Assembly: GCF_000194135.1 (NCBI RefSeq)
Contig: NC_015318.1
Location: 758,501-822,500 of the forward strand
DNA: 64,000 bases
Reading direction: 5' to 3'
Source of the DNA: Hippea maritima DSM 10411
Lineage (GTDB): Bacteria > Campylobacterota_A > Desulfurellia > Desulfurellales > Hippeaceae
A program made the translations under genes and the position numbers. Every line of letters begins with the position of its first letter. Within the stretch, counting starts at the first letter, position 1. Shown here one piece after another: positions 8,655 to 17,961 of this stretch. The notes under the pieces are model-generated. The model searched no databases. It was not told the origin of the DNA and saw nothing but the letters and a program-made list of their open reading frames with translations.

Positions 8655-11327
8655 GTGGCCCTCTTTAAAGACAAAAAGAGGGCCTATCGTATAATCCTTC
8701 ACATAACATCACAATATAAGTTGCTAAGTGAGTTCAAATCTGCGTTGCCTAATTTATACTCCGTTATGGTTAATTGCCCCGATAGGGATGCTGCTTTTTC
8801 TTATTTTTCTGATTTTTTGGCTAATTCTACGGCAAAGTCTACCATATTTGAACTTATAATGTCATTTAAGGTAGTAGGAGAAATATTATTTGGCATATTC
8901 TGTCAGTCAAATACTCTTTCTGTTTTTCTAATAAATAACCCAGAATATATTTTCTGGTTAATAGAAAACGATACATTGGCTTTAAAGAAATCAAAAGAAA
9001 TTTATTTAGCAGAGGCCAAAGAATTTATTTTATCAGCCACAACAATTGATAGAATGGAATATCTTTTGAGGCACTACAGAAAGAGAGAGTACCTGCGTAT
9101 AGCTACCCGTGAAATTGTTAATGCATGCAGCTTTGAAGAGATAATGGAGGAGTTGAGTAATTTAGCCGATGCATTAGCAGAGATTGCTATAATTTTAGCT
9201 TATAAAAAACTCAAAAAAAACTACAAAAAAGATGGATTTTGCATTATGGGGCTTGGAAAATTAGGCAATAAGGAACTTAATTTTTCATCGGATATAGACC
9301 TCCTATTTGTTCATAATGGTGATGCTGAATTCTTTAACAGGCTTGCTTCTTTGGTTGTTTCTATCTTAAATCAAAACAAAGAAGGCGGTTTTGTGTATAG
9401 GGTGGATGTTAGGCTAAGACCCGGTGGCAATGCTTATCCGCTTTCTATGAGCGTGGATGAATATGAAACCTATTATGAGACCTTTGGTCAGCCGTGGGAG
9501 AGGCTTGCGCTTGTTAAAGTTAGACCCATAGCTGGAGATTTTGCTCTTGGTGAGAGGTTTTTGAAAGCTATTGAGCCATTTGTTTACAAAAAATCGATTG
9601 ATGTTGAATACATTGAAGAGATAAGAAGACTTTTGTTTAAGATAAAAAAGTATTCGCCAAAAAAGGAAATTCATTTAGTTGACCCTAAAAAACAGGATAT
9701 AAAAAAGGGTGAAGGTGGCATAAGAGAAATAGAGTTTATTGTCAACTACTTCCAGCTCATATATGCGGGTAAGATCAAGGAACTCAGGCATATATCCACA
9801 GTTGATGGTTTGGCTATGTTGGGTTCTTTAGGTTTGCTTGAAAATGTAGAATTTTTAAAAGAGGCGTATATATTTTTAAGAAGAATTGAGCATAAAATAC
9901 AATTATTAGAGGAACAACAAAAACAAACACTTCCATCAAGTAGAGAGGGGTTAGAAAAACTTGCTCTTAAGCTGGGCTATAAGTTGGATGAGTTTTTGGA
10001 TAAATACAACGAAATCACCGATAGAGTCCATATTTTGTTTAGGAAAATATTTATTGAAGATAAATCCCTTCCAGTTTTGTCCTCACCAGAGGATATAGAG
10101 GCTTATTTATATGAGTTTGGCTTTAGTCTAAGTGAAGCTGAAAGGGTTTCGAATATTATAGTTAGTGCTGTTAAAAAGTTTTTGGCAAGTGATATTAAAC
10201 CTTTTACGATAAATGAATTATTTTATGAGGCGTTTAATTTAAGCAAAGATATAAAAAGGTTTGAAAATGTGGTTGTTGGATTTGATAAGATAAATCCATC
10301 TTATACAGCATCGATCTTTTCTAATAGAAGCCTCTTTAAGCTTTTTGTAAAGCTTTTGAGTATAGATTATGCGGATAAATTTGTATCTAATCCATTTTTA
10401 TTGGATGTTTTACTTGCTCCTTCTGAGCTAAAAATAGAAGATGTTTCAAAAAAGGAGAAGGAAAGGCTTGAGTTTGAAATTGCATTGAGAATTTTGAGTG
10501 GCTCATTTAAACATAGTGATTTTGGCGTGGTTAGTGAGCTGGCGCGTAGATTTATAAAACAGGTAGTTGAAGTTTACGATGATAATCACTCACTATGTGT
10601 TATTGCCTATGGAAAACTTGCCACAGATGAGCTATTTGTTGGTAGTGATTTGGATTTGGTTTTCGCATCAAAAGAGGATGCCTGGCAGCAGGAGGGAAAG
10701 GTCGTAAAGATTATAAAAGAGCTAAAAAAGCTCTATGATGTTGATTTAAGACTTAGACCTTTTGGTGATAAAGGTTCATTGGTGGTTGATGTTGATTATT
10801 TAAAAAGGTATTTTTCAAAGGATGCTCAAGAATGGGAAAAGCAAGCAGCCCAGAAATCAAGGATAGTTTATTGCGGATTTGAAAAGGGTATAGTTGAGGA
10901 AATTTATCGGGAGTTTGTTTTAAAGAATCCGCCTGATAAAAAATCTATTTATGAGATGTTTAATAGGATTGAAAAGAATAAGGGGAGCGGAGTGGATCTG
11001 AAAAGCTCATGGGGTGGATTGACCAATATAGAGTTTTTGACTCAGGCTATATGTTTTGAAAATGAATGCATTGAACTGGGCATGAACACTCCGCAATTGA
11101 TTGATAAAATAACCAGACTTGGGTTTTTTGATTTAAAGGAGGTCAAAGAGATCTATTTTTATCTATTCAAGGTATTAAATACACTGAGATTAGCTGGCTT
11201 TTCATCCAAGCTGGATGAAAATAACGCAAAAATTATTGAGTTTTTGTTAGATGAGAGCAATGTGATTGGCAAGGTTAGGAGTTTTATGAATATAATAAAA
11301 CAGAAGAGCCAGGAATATTTTAAATGA
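8655..11327 (+). CDS. glnE: Bifunctional glutamine synthetase adenylyltransferase/deadenylase
   Basis: GlnE attaches and removes AMP on glutamine synthetase to set nitrogen assimilation. The 890-residue protein has the two expected nucleotidyltransferase domains: GLGKLGNKELNFSSDIDLL near residues 197-215 and AYGKLATDELFVGSDLDL near 650-668, each with paired aspartates, plus the GGIREIEF motif after the first domain. The first acceptable start is GTG 8655, but its ribosome site is weak; the strong site at 8617-8624 points instead to an AUA codon at 8631, which would add 8 residues in frame. The 3' end overlaps the maf gene by ATGA. No glnB or glnA lies nearby. Confidence 0.9.
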   Translation: MALFKDKKRAYRIILHITSQYKLLSEFKSALPNLYSVMVNCPDRDAAFSYFSDFLANSTAKSTIFELIMSFKVVGEILFGIFCQSNTLSVFLINNPEYIFWLIENDTLALKKSKEIYLAEAKEFILSATTIDRMEYLLRHYRKREYLRIATREIVNACSFEEIMEELSNLADALAEIAIILAYKKLKKNYKKDGFCIMGLGKLGNKELNFSSDIDLLFVHNGDAEFFNRLASLVVSILNQNKEGGFVYRVDVRLRPGGNAYPLSMSVDEYETYYETFGQPWERLALVKVRPIAGDFALGERFLKAIEPFVYKKSIDVEYIEEIRRLLFKIKKYSPKKEIHLVDPKKQDIKKGEGGIREIEFIVNYFQLIYAGKIKELRHISTVDGLAMLGSLGLLENVEFLKEAYIFLRRIEHKIQLLEEQQKQTLPSSREGLEKLALKLGYKLDEFLDKYNEITDRVHILFRKIFIEDKSLPVLSSPEDIEAYLYEFGFSLSEAERVSNIIVSAVKKFLASDIKPFTINELFYEAFNLSKDIKRFENVVVGFDKINPSYTASIFSNRSLFKLFVKLLSIDYADKFVSNPFLLDVLLAPSELKIEDVSKKEKERLEFEIALRILSGSFKHSDFGVVSELARRFIKQVVEVYDDNHSLCVIAYGKLATDELFVGSDLDLVFASKEDAWQQEGKVVKIIKELKKLYDVDLRLRPFGDKGSLVVDVDYLKRYFSKDAQEWEKQAAQKSRIVYCGFEKGIVEEIYREFVLKNPPDKKSIYEMFNRIEKNKGSGVDLKSSWGGLTNIEFLTQAICFENECIELGMNTPQLIDKITRLGFFDLKEVKEIYFYLFKVLNTLRLAGFSSKLDENNAKIIEFLLDESNVIGKVRSFMNIIKQKSQEYFK

Positions 11328-11869
11328 TACTGCTTGCAAGTAGATCTAAAGCAAGAAGGAAGCTTATAAAAAAATGTAAGCCTAATGCCGTTTTTGGAGT
11401 TTCTGAAATCGATGAGACAAGACTTGATGGTGAATCTGTTGAAGATTACGTTTTCAGGTTGAGTTATCTTAAGGCTCTAATGCTTTATAAAAAAGGATTA
11501 ACCGTAATAGGTGCGGATACTGTTATAGTTCTTGATGGTGAGGTATTTGGAAAACCTAAAGATAGAAATGAAGCTTTTTGGATGCTAAAAAGCCTATCTG
11601 GTAAACTCCATGAGTGTTTCAGCGGTGTTAGTGTTATATCGGATAGCTACTCTGTAAGCTTTTTTGAGAGGGCTTTGATTAAAGTTGACAGACTAAGTGA
11701 TACCGACATCGAGATGTACTTAGAAACAGGTGAATATAAAGGCAGGGCGGCTGGTTATGCTATACAAGGTAGGGCCTCAAGCTTTATGAGGGTGATAGAA
11801 GGCGATAAAACTACTGTTATAGGGCTTCCTATGAAAAGGCTTTGCAGGGTTTTAAAATCGAGTGTATAA
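11324..11869 (+). CDS. maf: Maf family nucleoside triphosphate pyrophosphatase
   Basis: Maf proteins hydrolyse non-canonical or pyrimidine nucleoside triphosphates (house-cleaning, possibly linked to division arrest). The 181-residue protein starts with the substrate motif ILLASRSKARRKL (residues 2-14), has the conserved ADTVIVLDGEVFGKP block and the AAGYAIQGR loop near the end. It overlaps glnE by ATGA. The precise substrate (dTTP/UTP versus 7-methyl-GTP) cannot be read reliably here. Confidence 0.92.
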   Translation: MILLASRSKARRKLIKKCKPNAVFGVSEIDETRLDGESVEDYVFRLSYLKALMLYKKGLTVIGADTVIVLDGEVFGKPKDRNEAFWMLKSLSGKLHECFSGVSVISDSYSVSFFERALIKVDRLSDTDIEMYLETGEYKGRAAGYAIQGRASSFMRVIEGDKTTVIGLPMKRLCRVLKSSV

Positions 11870-11899
11870 TGGGCATACTTTTAAAAAGGGGGTTTGTTT

Positions 11900-13795
11900 A
11901 TGCTTGACTTTTTGAGAAACAACATAAAGAGATTTGCCATTGTGCTTTGGATTGCTGCGGCAGCTTTTATTATAGGTGGGGCTTATCTTTTTGTTAGAGG
12001 ACCTTTTACGATGGGCAGCAACACGGCTATTGAGGTTGGCAATACAAAAATAAGTTTTCAAGATTATCAAAAAACCTACAACAATATTTATAATTTTTAC
12101 GTCCAGATGCTTACTCAACTTAAGGGTGGTAATTTTAGCGATGATGATTTGAAAAAGTTAAATATAAAACAGAAGGCCATAGATATTTTGGTTGAAAGGG
12201 CACTGCTTCTTCAGCAGGCAAAGAAAGAGGGCATAAAAGTGAGCAACGAGGATGTGCTCAGAGCTATTGAATCCAACAAGGCTTTTTATTACAACGGTAA
12301 ATTTTCTAAAGAGAAGTATTTGGCACTTTTGAAGGCAAACAATATAAACCCTAAAGATTACGAGGATTCTTTAAAAACCGCTCTGTACATAGATAAGTTA
12401 AAAAAGAGACTTTTTAAAGATGTGAAAGTAAGCGATAAAGATGTAAAGTCCTTCTTTGATAAGAACTACTCCAAAATAAATCTTGATTTTGTTTCGTTTG
12501 ATATAAGTTCTTTTAAAAGTAAAGTTAAGGTTGATGATGAGAAACTCAATAAATTTTATCAAAAGCATAAAAGCGACTATCGTATACCAACAATGGTCAA
12601 ATTTGAGTATATCGTTGTACCTTTGAGCTATGTTAAAAAGAAAATCAAAGTAACGGATAATGAAACAGAGGCATTTTACAATGCCCATAAAGATTATTTT
12701 AAGGTGCCTTTGAGAATAAAGGTTGCCCATATTCTGATTTCAAGCAAGGATAATCAAACGGATTCAAAGCTTAGAAAAAAAGCTGATGATGTCTATAAGC
12801 TTCTTGAAGATAAAAAGATATCCTTTAAAGAGGCAGCCAAAAAATACTCCTCAGATGATTATACAAGGAATGTAGGCGGAGAGCTTGGCTATGTTACAAA
12901 GGATATGGTTATTGATGAATTTTGGAATAATATAATTAAACTTAAAAGGGGTGAAATTTCTAAGCCATTTAAGACAAAGTTTGGTTATCATATAGCCCTT
13001 GTTGAAGATATAAAAAAGCCGTTTGTAAGGCCTTTTAAGAGTGTTAAAGACCAAATAAAGGACTATTTAAAGACAAACAAGGCCAAAAAGGTGTGGTTTG
13101 TTGAGGCGGATAAGATATTTGTTAAAATAAGAGATTCGAAAGAGTCTATGAAGAAGGCAGCAAAAGAGTTTGGCCTGCCTTTTAAAGAAACTGACTATAT
13201 GAGTTTGAAAAATCCGCAGACTCCTTTTACTGCTAAAATGGTTCAAAATGCTCTTCTTTCAAATAAGGGTGCTCTCCTTGGACCTGATCTATCCAGTGCT
13301 GGTTACGTTATTTATAAATTAACAGACAAAAAACCATCCTATATACCTCCGTTTGATAAGGTGAAGGATAAAATTAAGAAAGATTACATAGAAAAGCAGG
13401 CAATCAAACTTGCCCTGGCTCAGGCTGATAATATACTAAAACAGATTAAGGCTTCTAAATCACTCAAAGATGTTGCTTTAGCTTTTAAGCTTAAGGTTGA
13501 AACGGTGAAAAACTTAAGCAAACTCATGCCAACAGATAAATTCCCCTGTTCTCTAAAAGAGGATATTATGAGTAGAATTTTCCAAAAGGGTAAGGGCTAT
13601 GCAGATAAATGCCAGCAAGGAAAAAAGATCTACGTTTTTGAGGTTACGGATAAGATATTTGATGAGAAAGAATTTAATAAGCTAAAAGAAAGTATAAGAA
13701 ACGAGTTAATTTCGGAGAAAGAAAACGAGATACTTGAGAAATTTATCGATAAACTCAAAAAACAAACCAAAATAAAGATAAACCCGAAATTATGA
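11900..13795 (+). CDS. PpiD/SurA-like peptidyl-prolyl isomerase, membrane-anchored foldase
   Basis: A 631-residue periplasmic folding factor: one N-terminal membrane anchor (about residues 13-33), a SurA_N-like helical chaperone region (about 40-170), one parvulin-type PPIase domain (about 270-373, from [10 protein letters not shown] through GELGYV to [10 protein letters not shown]) and a long C-terminal helical segment. This order matches PpiD, which works beside the SecYEG exit site; placement shortly after secDF agrees. ATG 11900 is chosen because it follows an AAAAAGGGGG ribosome site by 7 bases; the upstream in-frame TTG is not needed. Lysine-rich throughout. The stop overlaps nth (ATGA). 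Confidence 0.88.
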   Translation: MLDFLRNNIKRFAIVLWIAAAAFIIGGAYLFVRGPFTMGSNTAIEVGNTKISFQDYQKTYNNIYNFYVQMLTQLKGGNFSDDDLKKLNIKQKAIDILVERALLLQQAKKEGIKVSNEDVLRAIESNKAFYYNGKFSKEKYLALLKANNINPKDYEDSLKTALYIDKLKKRLFKDVKVSDKDVKSFFDKNYSKINLDFVSFDISSFKSKVKVDDEKLNKFYQKHKSDYRIPTMVKFEYIVVPLSYVKKKIKVTDNETEAFYNAHKDYFKVPLRIKVAHILISSKDNQTDSKLRKKADDVYKLLEDKKISFKEAAKKYSSDDYTRNVGGELGYVTKDMVIDEFWNNIIKLKRGEISKPFKTKFGYHIALVEDIKKPFVRPFKSVKDQIKDYLKTNKAKKVWFVEADKIFVKIRDSKESMKKAAKEFGLPFKETDYMSLKNPQTPFTAKMVQNALLSNKGALLGPDLSSAGYVIYKLTDKKPSYIPPFDKVKDKIKKDYIEKQAIKLALAQADNILKQIKASKSLKDVALAFKLKVETVKNLSKLMPTDKFPCSLKEDIMSRIFQKGKGYADKCQQGKKIYVFEVTDKIFDEKEFNKLKESIRNELISEKENEILEKFIDKLKKQTKIKINPKL

Positions 13796-14445
13796 AGGCA
13801 GATCAGATAGATGATGTAGTCAAACTTTTAAGAGAGGCCTATAGGGGCTTTGTCGAACCTGTTGTAACTCAGGTTGCAAAGGACAAAGACCCCTATAAGG
13901 TGTTAATTTCAACAATTTTAAGCCTTAGAACCAAGGATGAAACAACACTTAGAGCATCGATAAGGCTTTTTGATATTGCAGATAACATATATAAACTAAA
14001 TGAACTTAATGAGGATGAGATAGAAAGGCTTATCTATCCAGTTGGTTTTTATAAAACAAAAGCCAAAAACCTTAAGAAAATAGCCAGGATTATAATAGAG
14101 AATTATGGCGGTAAAATTCCAGATGATTTAGATGAATTACTTAAGTTGCCTAATGTAGGAAGAAAGACGGCTAATCTCGTGCTTGCCAAAGGGTTTGGCA
14201 AACCTGCAATCTGTGTAGATATTCATGTTCATAGAATATCCAATAGGCTTGGATTGGTTGATACAAAAACACCAGAGGAGACTGAATTTGCCCTGTCTAA
14301 AATATTACCAAAAAAATACTGGATAGAGTTTAATGACTTACTTGTACCGTTTGGGCAAAATATTTGCAGACCTATATCTCCTTTTTGTTCTAAGTGTATC
14401 ATTAGCAAATATTGCAAAAGGAAGGGTGTTAATAAATCACGATGA
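13792..14445 (+). CDS. nth: Endonuclease III (DNA glycosylase/AP lyase)
   Basis: Endonuclease III removes oxidised pyrimidines and cuts the abasic strand. The 217-residue protein has the helix-hairpin-helix [13 protein letters not shown] with catalytic K125, catalytic D143 in CVDIHVHR, and the complete 4Fe-4S loop C192-x6-C199-x2-C202-x5-C208. Length and layout are normal for the family. It overlaps the foldase gene by ATGA and the next small membrane protein gene by four bases. Confidence 0.95.
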   Translation: MKADQIDDVVKLLREAYRGFVEPVVTQVAKDKDPYKVLISTILSLRTKDETTLRASIRLFDIADNIYKLNELNEDEIERLIYPVGFYKTKAKNLKKIARIIIENYGGKIPDDLDELLKLPNVGRKTANLVLAKGFGKPAICVDIHVHRISNRLGLVDTKTPEETEFALSKILPKKYWIEFNDLLVPFGQNICRPISPFCSKCIISKYCKRKGVNKSR

Positions 14446-14771
14446 GTAAAACAACGAATATGGATATTTACATAAAGCAGGGAAGGGCTGTTGCCTGGTT
14501 AGCTTATTTGGGTCTTTTAATCATCATACCTGCCGTTGTGCAGAAGAACAATCCATATACCGTTTACCATGTAAAACAGGGTCTATCCCTTCTTATATGC
14601 AGTATACTTGCCAGTTTTTTGTGGTTTATCCCATTTGCAGGGGTGATTATGGGTTGGATAGCATCTGTTATTCTGTTTATTTTGAACTTAATTGGCATAT
14701 ACAATGCCGCTCTTGGTAAAATTAAGCCTCTACCTTTAATAGGTAAAATTGGCGAAAGTTTTAACTTTTAA
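14442..14771 (+). CDS. DUF4870 / Tic20-like small membrane protein
   Basis: A 109-residue protein with about three hydrophobic helices. The [10 protein letters not shown] motif in the middle followed by a [12 protein letters not shown]-like helix and an [11 protein letters not shown] helix is characteristic of DUF4870/Tic20-like proteins, whose function is unknown. It is the last gene of the leftmost plus-strand block, and its stop codon overlaps the stop codon of the convergent rtcB gene (shared TTAA at 14768-14771). Confidence 0.8.
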   Translation: MSKTTNMDIYIKQGRAVAWLAYLGLLIIIPAVVQKNNPYTVYHVKQGLSLLICSILASFLWFIPFAGVIMGWIASVILFILNLIGIYNAALGKIKPLPLIGKIGESFNF

Positions 14772-15943
14772 CCCTTTATTACAGCTAGAGGCCTTAGTTG
14801 TATGATGGGTTTTATTAAGTCTAATTGATTTTGGATTACTTTACTTATATCTTTGTAAGCGCCAGGTGCCTCATCTAAATCCCTTTTTGAGTTGAGAGAG
14901 TGTATAATGCCTAATTTGTTAAGTTTTTTTATTTCATTGGCCAAAGAAAGGCTCTTTCTTGCCTTATGCCTGCTTAGGATTCTGCCTGCACCGTGTGAGC
15001 AGGACTTAAAGCTCTCTTCATTTCCAAGACCTATGGCAATATAGGATTCTGAGCCCTGGGAGCCTAGTATTATGCATATATCACCCTCAGATGCCTTTGT
15101 TGCTCCTTTTCTATGAACCCAAACCTTTTTTGAGAAATGTTTCTCTAAGCTTGCGTAGTTGTGTATTACATCATGTTCTTCTATAACAATGTCTCTTTTG
15201 CTCAAGACTGTTTCTGTTATGCCTATGATCCTTTTAGCCATAAGATTTCTATTTGCTTTGGCATACCCAATACAAAAGTTCATTTCCTCAAGGTACATCT
15301 GTCCTTCCTGTGACTTTGTACTTAAAAAGAAGAGTTCATAGCTTTCAGGAACAGGGTAGCCCATTCTCTCATTTAATTTTTTGGCAAGCCTGTGATAATA
15401 GTCTGCCACCTGTTTACCTAGATTTCTACTGCCTGAGTGTATCATAATCCAGATAAAACCATCACTACCTTCTTGAAATTCTATAAAATGATTACCGCCC
15501 CCTAATGTTCCAAGAGAGTATAGTGCGTTATCGTATTCCTTGTAAGTAACAAAGTTTTTACTTAATTTTGAGAGTGGGCTGGGCATAAGGTTTTTATCTT
15601 GGGGTAGTTTGTGTTTCTTAAATCCTAAAGGTATTGCACTTTTTATGAGTTTAACTATAGCCTGGAGTTGTTTTTTGTTAATTTGAGGTAAGTTTGTTTT
15701 AATTGCATGTATACCACAACCTATATCAACACCAACCGCATGGGGTATAACCACGTCCTCAAAGGCTGCAATTGCTCCAATTGGCATACCAAAACCCTCA
15801 TGAACGTCAGGCATTATAGCTATATGGCTATAAGCGAATGGAAGATTGGATAAATTTTCAGCCTGCCTAAGTGCCCCTTCCTCTATCTCATCTGTCCATA
15901 ATTTTATGGGGATTCTGCCCTTCTTTATGATTCTTTTTATCAT
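14768..15943 (-). CDS. rtcB: RtcB family RNA-splicing ligase
   Basis: RtcB joins RNA 2',3'-cyclic phosphate or 3'-phosphate ends to 5'-OH ends using GTP and manganese. The 391-residue protein has the family hallmarks in order: AIMPDVHEG near residue 45, GVDIGCGIH near 72, LGGGNHFIEF near 148, MIHSGSRNLG, and the SCSHGAGR segment carrying the histidine that becomes guanylylated. Length matches the shorter E. coli-like RtcB group. The start at 15943 aligns with the normal N-terminus (…PIKLWTDEIEEGA), yet lies inside the upstream glycosyltransferase gene, giving a 56-base overlap. No RtcA cyclase or archease is nearby, so its role may be RNA repair. Confidence 0.93.
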   Translation of the reverse strand: MIKRIIKKGRIPIKLWTDEIEEGALRQAENLSNLPFAYSHIAIMPDVHEGFGMPIGAIAAFEDVVIPHAVGVDIGCGIHAIKTNLPQINKKQLQAIVKLIKSAIPLGFKKHKLPQDKNLMPSPLSKLSKNFVTYKEYDNALYSLGTLGGGNHFIEFQEGSDGFIWIMIHSGSRNLGKQVADYYHRLAKKLNERMGYPVPESYELFFLSTKSQEGQMYLEEMNFCIGYAKANRNLMAKRIIGITETVLSKRDIVIEEHDVIHNYASLEKHFSKKVWVHRKGATKASEGDICIILGSQGSESYIAIGLGNEESFKSCSHGAGRILSRHKARKSLSLANEIKKLNKLGIIHSLNSKRDLDEAPGAYKDISKVIQNQLDLIKPIIQLRPLAVIKG

Positions 15944-16886
15944 TTTCTATTTTTAGTATAGTCTCAAACACCTCATCGGGCAATATATTTAACATGCAGT
16001 CAAATCTTCCTGTGGGGCAGGTGCTTGAGCCATGAAGAGAACATGGCCTACATGATAGTTCTTTTTCTAAAACCACCGAATTGCCACGAGGGAAGAAACC
16101 GAAACCCTTAACTGTTGGGCCAAATATAGCAACAAGGGGAATATCTAAGGCTACAGCAGCATGCATCAAGCCGGAATCGTTTGATATAAACACATTACAT
16201 AAGGCCATTTTTTGTATTGTTTCAAGTATTGATAATTCCCCTACGAAGGATTTTACTCTATCTCCAAAACCGTCTATAATAAAATCAGCTATAGGCTTTT
16301 CGCTCTTTGAGCCGAAGAGATAGACATCTTTATCAGTTTTCTCCAAGATTAGCTTGATTAAAGCTTTAAAATATTCTTTTGGCCACATCTTGGTTTCCCA
16401 TCTAGCTCCAACGGCTATACCCACGACATTGTCTTTTTTTCTAACTTCACTGAACAATCTGGGTTTTATTGAGGAGTCGTTTTTGATGTTTAGGAGCTTG
16501 AGCTGGTCTTCTATGTTGTCCTGGGTTTTTCTTTGTATGAGTGGATGGTGTATTTTATAAACCAATGCTCTTCTATATATTGTGTGCTTTTTAACCCGTT
16601 TTATGCATTTTGATTTAATAAGTTTACTTAACATAATACTCTTTGGATTTTTGTGTAAATCCAGGATACAATCAACATTTTTTATGTTGTCTGCAAGGTC
16701 TTTTATGTTCGATTTTAAACTATAGATCTCATCTATATAAGGTTGGTTTTTTAGTAATTCCTCAAATTCGGGTTTTGTGACATATATGACAGTAGATGTA
16801 GGATAGAGGCTTTTCAAGGTGTGTACTAAAGCCGTTGTTTGAATTATATCACCTAAAGATGAAAATCTAATAATAAGGAATCTCAT
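15888..16886 (-). CDS. Glycosyltransferase family 9 (heptosyltransferase-like)
   Basis: A 332-residue GT9 enzyme of the WaaC/WaaF type, which adds heptose to lipopolysaccharide inner core at the cytoplasmic face. It starts with the family motif LIIRFSSLGDIIQT (residues 4-17), has the ISNDSGLMHAA donor-site motif about two-thirds along and a FGPT-x-GFGFFP loop. A cysteine-rich C-terminal patch (SCRPCSLHGSSTC…DCM) is shared with the neighbouring GT9 gene, so the two are paralogues or act in sequence. It overlaps the upstream GT9 gene by four bases and runs 56 bases into rtcB. Exact acceptor unknown. Confidence 0.85.
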   Translation of the reverse strand: MRFLIIRFSSLGDIIQTTALVHTLKSLYPTSTVIYVTKPEFEELLKNQPYIDEIYSLKSNIKDLADNIKNVDCILDLHKNPKSIMLSKLIKSKCIKRVKKHTIYRRALVYKIHHPLIQRKTQDNIEDQLKLLNIKNDSSIKPRLFSEVRKKDNVVGIAVGARWETKMWPKEYFKALIKLILEKTDKDVYLFGSKSEKPIADFIIDGFGDRVKSFVGELSILETIQKMALCNVFISNDSGLMHAAVALDIPLVAIFGPTVKGFGFFPRGNSVVLEKELSCRPCSLHGSSTCPTGRFDCMLNILPDEVFETILKIENDKKNHKEGQNPHKIMDR

Positions 16887-17899
16887 AATAGTTCCAAAGC
16901 TGCTTTAAAGACCTCTTCTGGCTTTATTTCTATCATGCATTTAAAGTGTTTTTCAGCGCAGGATATGCTTCCGTGTTTTCCACAAGGTCTACATGGTAGA
17001 TCTATTATTTGAATTACCTTACTTCTCTCACTTAATGGGTAGAAGCCAAACTCCGGTACAGTTGGACCGTATATATCGATAGTAGGCGTGTTGAATGCAC
17101 TTGCTATGTGAATAGGTGCTGAATCGTTGCTTATCAAGAGATTGGACCAGGCTATAAGATAGAATAGGTCTTTTATTCTTGTTTTGCCCGTTAAGTCAAC
17201 AATTCTTGAGTCTGAATTTTTAACAAAATCAGAGATTTGAATGTCTTTTTGTGTTCCTATAAGCACAACTCTTAAACCTTCATCAGCAAGCATTTTGACC
17301 AGTTCTTTATAATACTCTTTAGGCCATCTTTTTGTTGGCCAAACAGATGATGGGTTAACTACAACAACTTTATCTTCTGATGATATGCTATATGCTTCAA
17401 ATATGCCCTCAATAAATTTTTTATTCTCCTCACCCCAATATAGCCTAATATCTCTGATGAGTTTTTTAAAGCCTAGAGGCTCAAGAAGCCTTAAGTTCTT
17501 ATCTATTTCATGAAGACCTTTAGGTTTTTTTACTCTATGGGTGTAAAGAAAACTTGCGTCTGCTTCTTTAAAACCAATACGCTTAGGGATTCTTGAGAAG
17601 AATGCAAGTAGACTGCTTCTAAAACTCATATGGGGCGATATGAGATAATCGAATCTATAATCTTTGATAGAATTTACAATTTTTTTAAACCCTATTATAC
17701 CATTGTCTTTGCCGTGTTTATCATATGGAATTATTAAATCTATTTTTGGGTTTAGAGTAAAAACCTCTGTGTTCTGTGGAATTACTATGATTCCAATAAA
17801 TGAGTCAGGTTTATTGATTTTTATTGTTTCTATCATTGGTTCTGTGAGTATCGCATCCCCTAAAAAGGCAGTTTGAACAATCAAGTAGCGTTTAGACAT
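16883..17899 (-). CDS. Glycosyltransferase family 9, heptosyltransferase II-like
   Basis: A 338-residue GT9 protein beginning YLIVQTAFLGDAILTEPM (residues 5-22), the pattern of heptosyltransferase II (WaaF). It carries VVNPSSVWPTKRWP in the middle, LISNDSAPIHIASAF for donor binding, and the C-terminal CRPCGKHGSISC patch shared with the next gene. Expected role: lipopolysaccharide inner-core assembly. A promoter-like sequence (TTGAAA, 18 bases, TATTAT) ends only six bases before the ATG and there is no ribosome site, so the mRNA may be leaderless, or the gene may be read through from the tungstate permease gene. Confidence 0.86.
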   Translation of the reverse strand: MSKRYLIVQTAFLGDAILTEPMIETIKINKPDSFIGIIVIPQNTEVFTLNPKIDLIIPYDKHGKDNGIIGFKKIVNSIKDYRFDYLISPHMSFRSSLLAFFSRIPKRIGFKEADASFLYTHRVKKPKGLHEIDKNLRLLEPLGFKKLIRDIRLYWGEENKKFIEGIFEAYSISSEDKVVVVNPSSVWPTKRWPKEYYKELVKMLADEGLRVVLIGTQKDIQISDFVKNSDSRIVDLTGKTRIKDLFYLIAWSNLLISNDSAPIHIASAFNTPTIDIYGPTVPEFGFYPLSERSKVIQIIDLPCRPCGKHGSISCAEKHFKCMIEIKPEEVFKAALELL

Positions 17900-17905
17900 C
17901 TTTAA

Positions 17906-17935
17906 ATAATATCAAAAAATCTATTGCTTTTTCAA
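17906..17935 (-). promoter_or_regulatory. Putative sigma70-type promoter of the GT9 genes
   Basis: On the minus strand, TTGAAA (17935-17930) and TATTAT (17911-17906) are separated by 18 bases. The predicted transcription start would fall at or next to the ATG at 17899, which predicts a leaderless transcript. It is found in the 62-base gap after the permease gene. Chance matches are likely in AT-rich DNA. Confidence 0.45.
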
Positions 17936-17961
17936 AGATTTGATTGATTTTATGTAAAAGC

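Noticed and set aside
14768-14771. Shared stop codon bases (TTAA) of the DUF4870 gene and rtcB as a special signal
   Set aside because: Such compact convergent ends are expected in a dense genome; no hairpin accompanies it.
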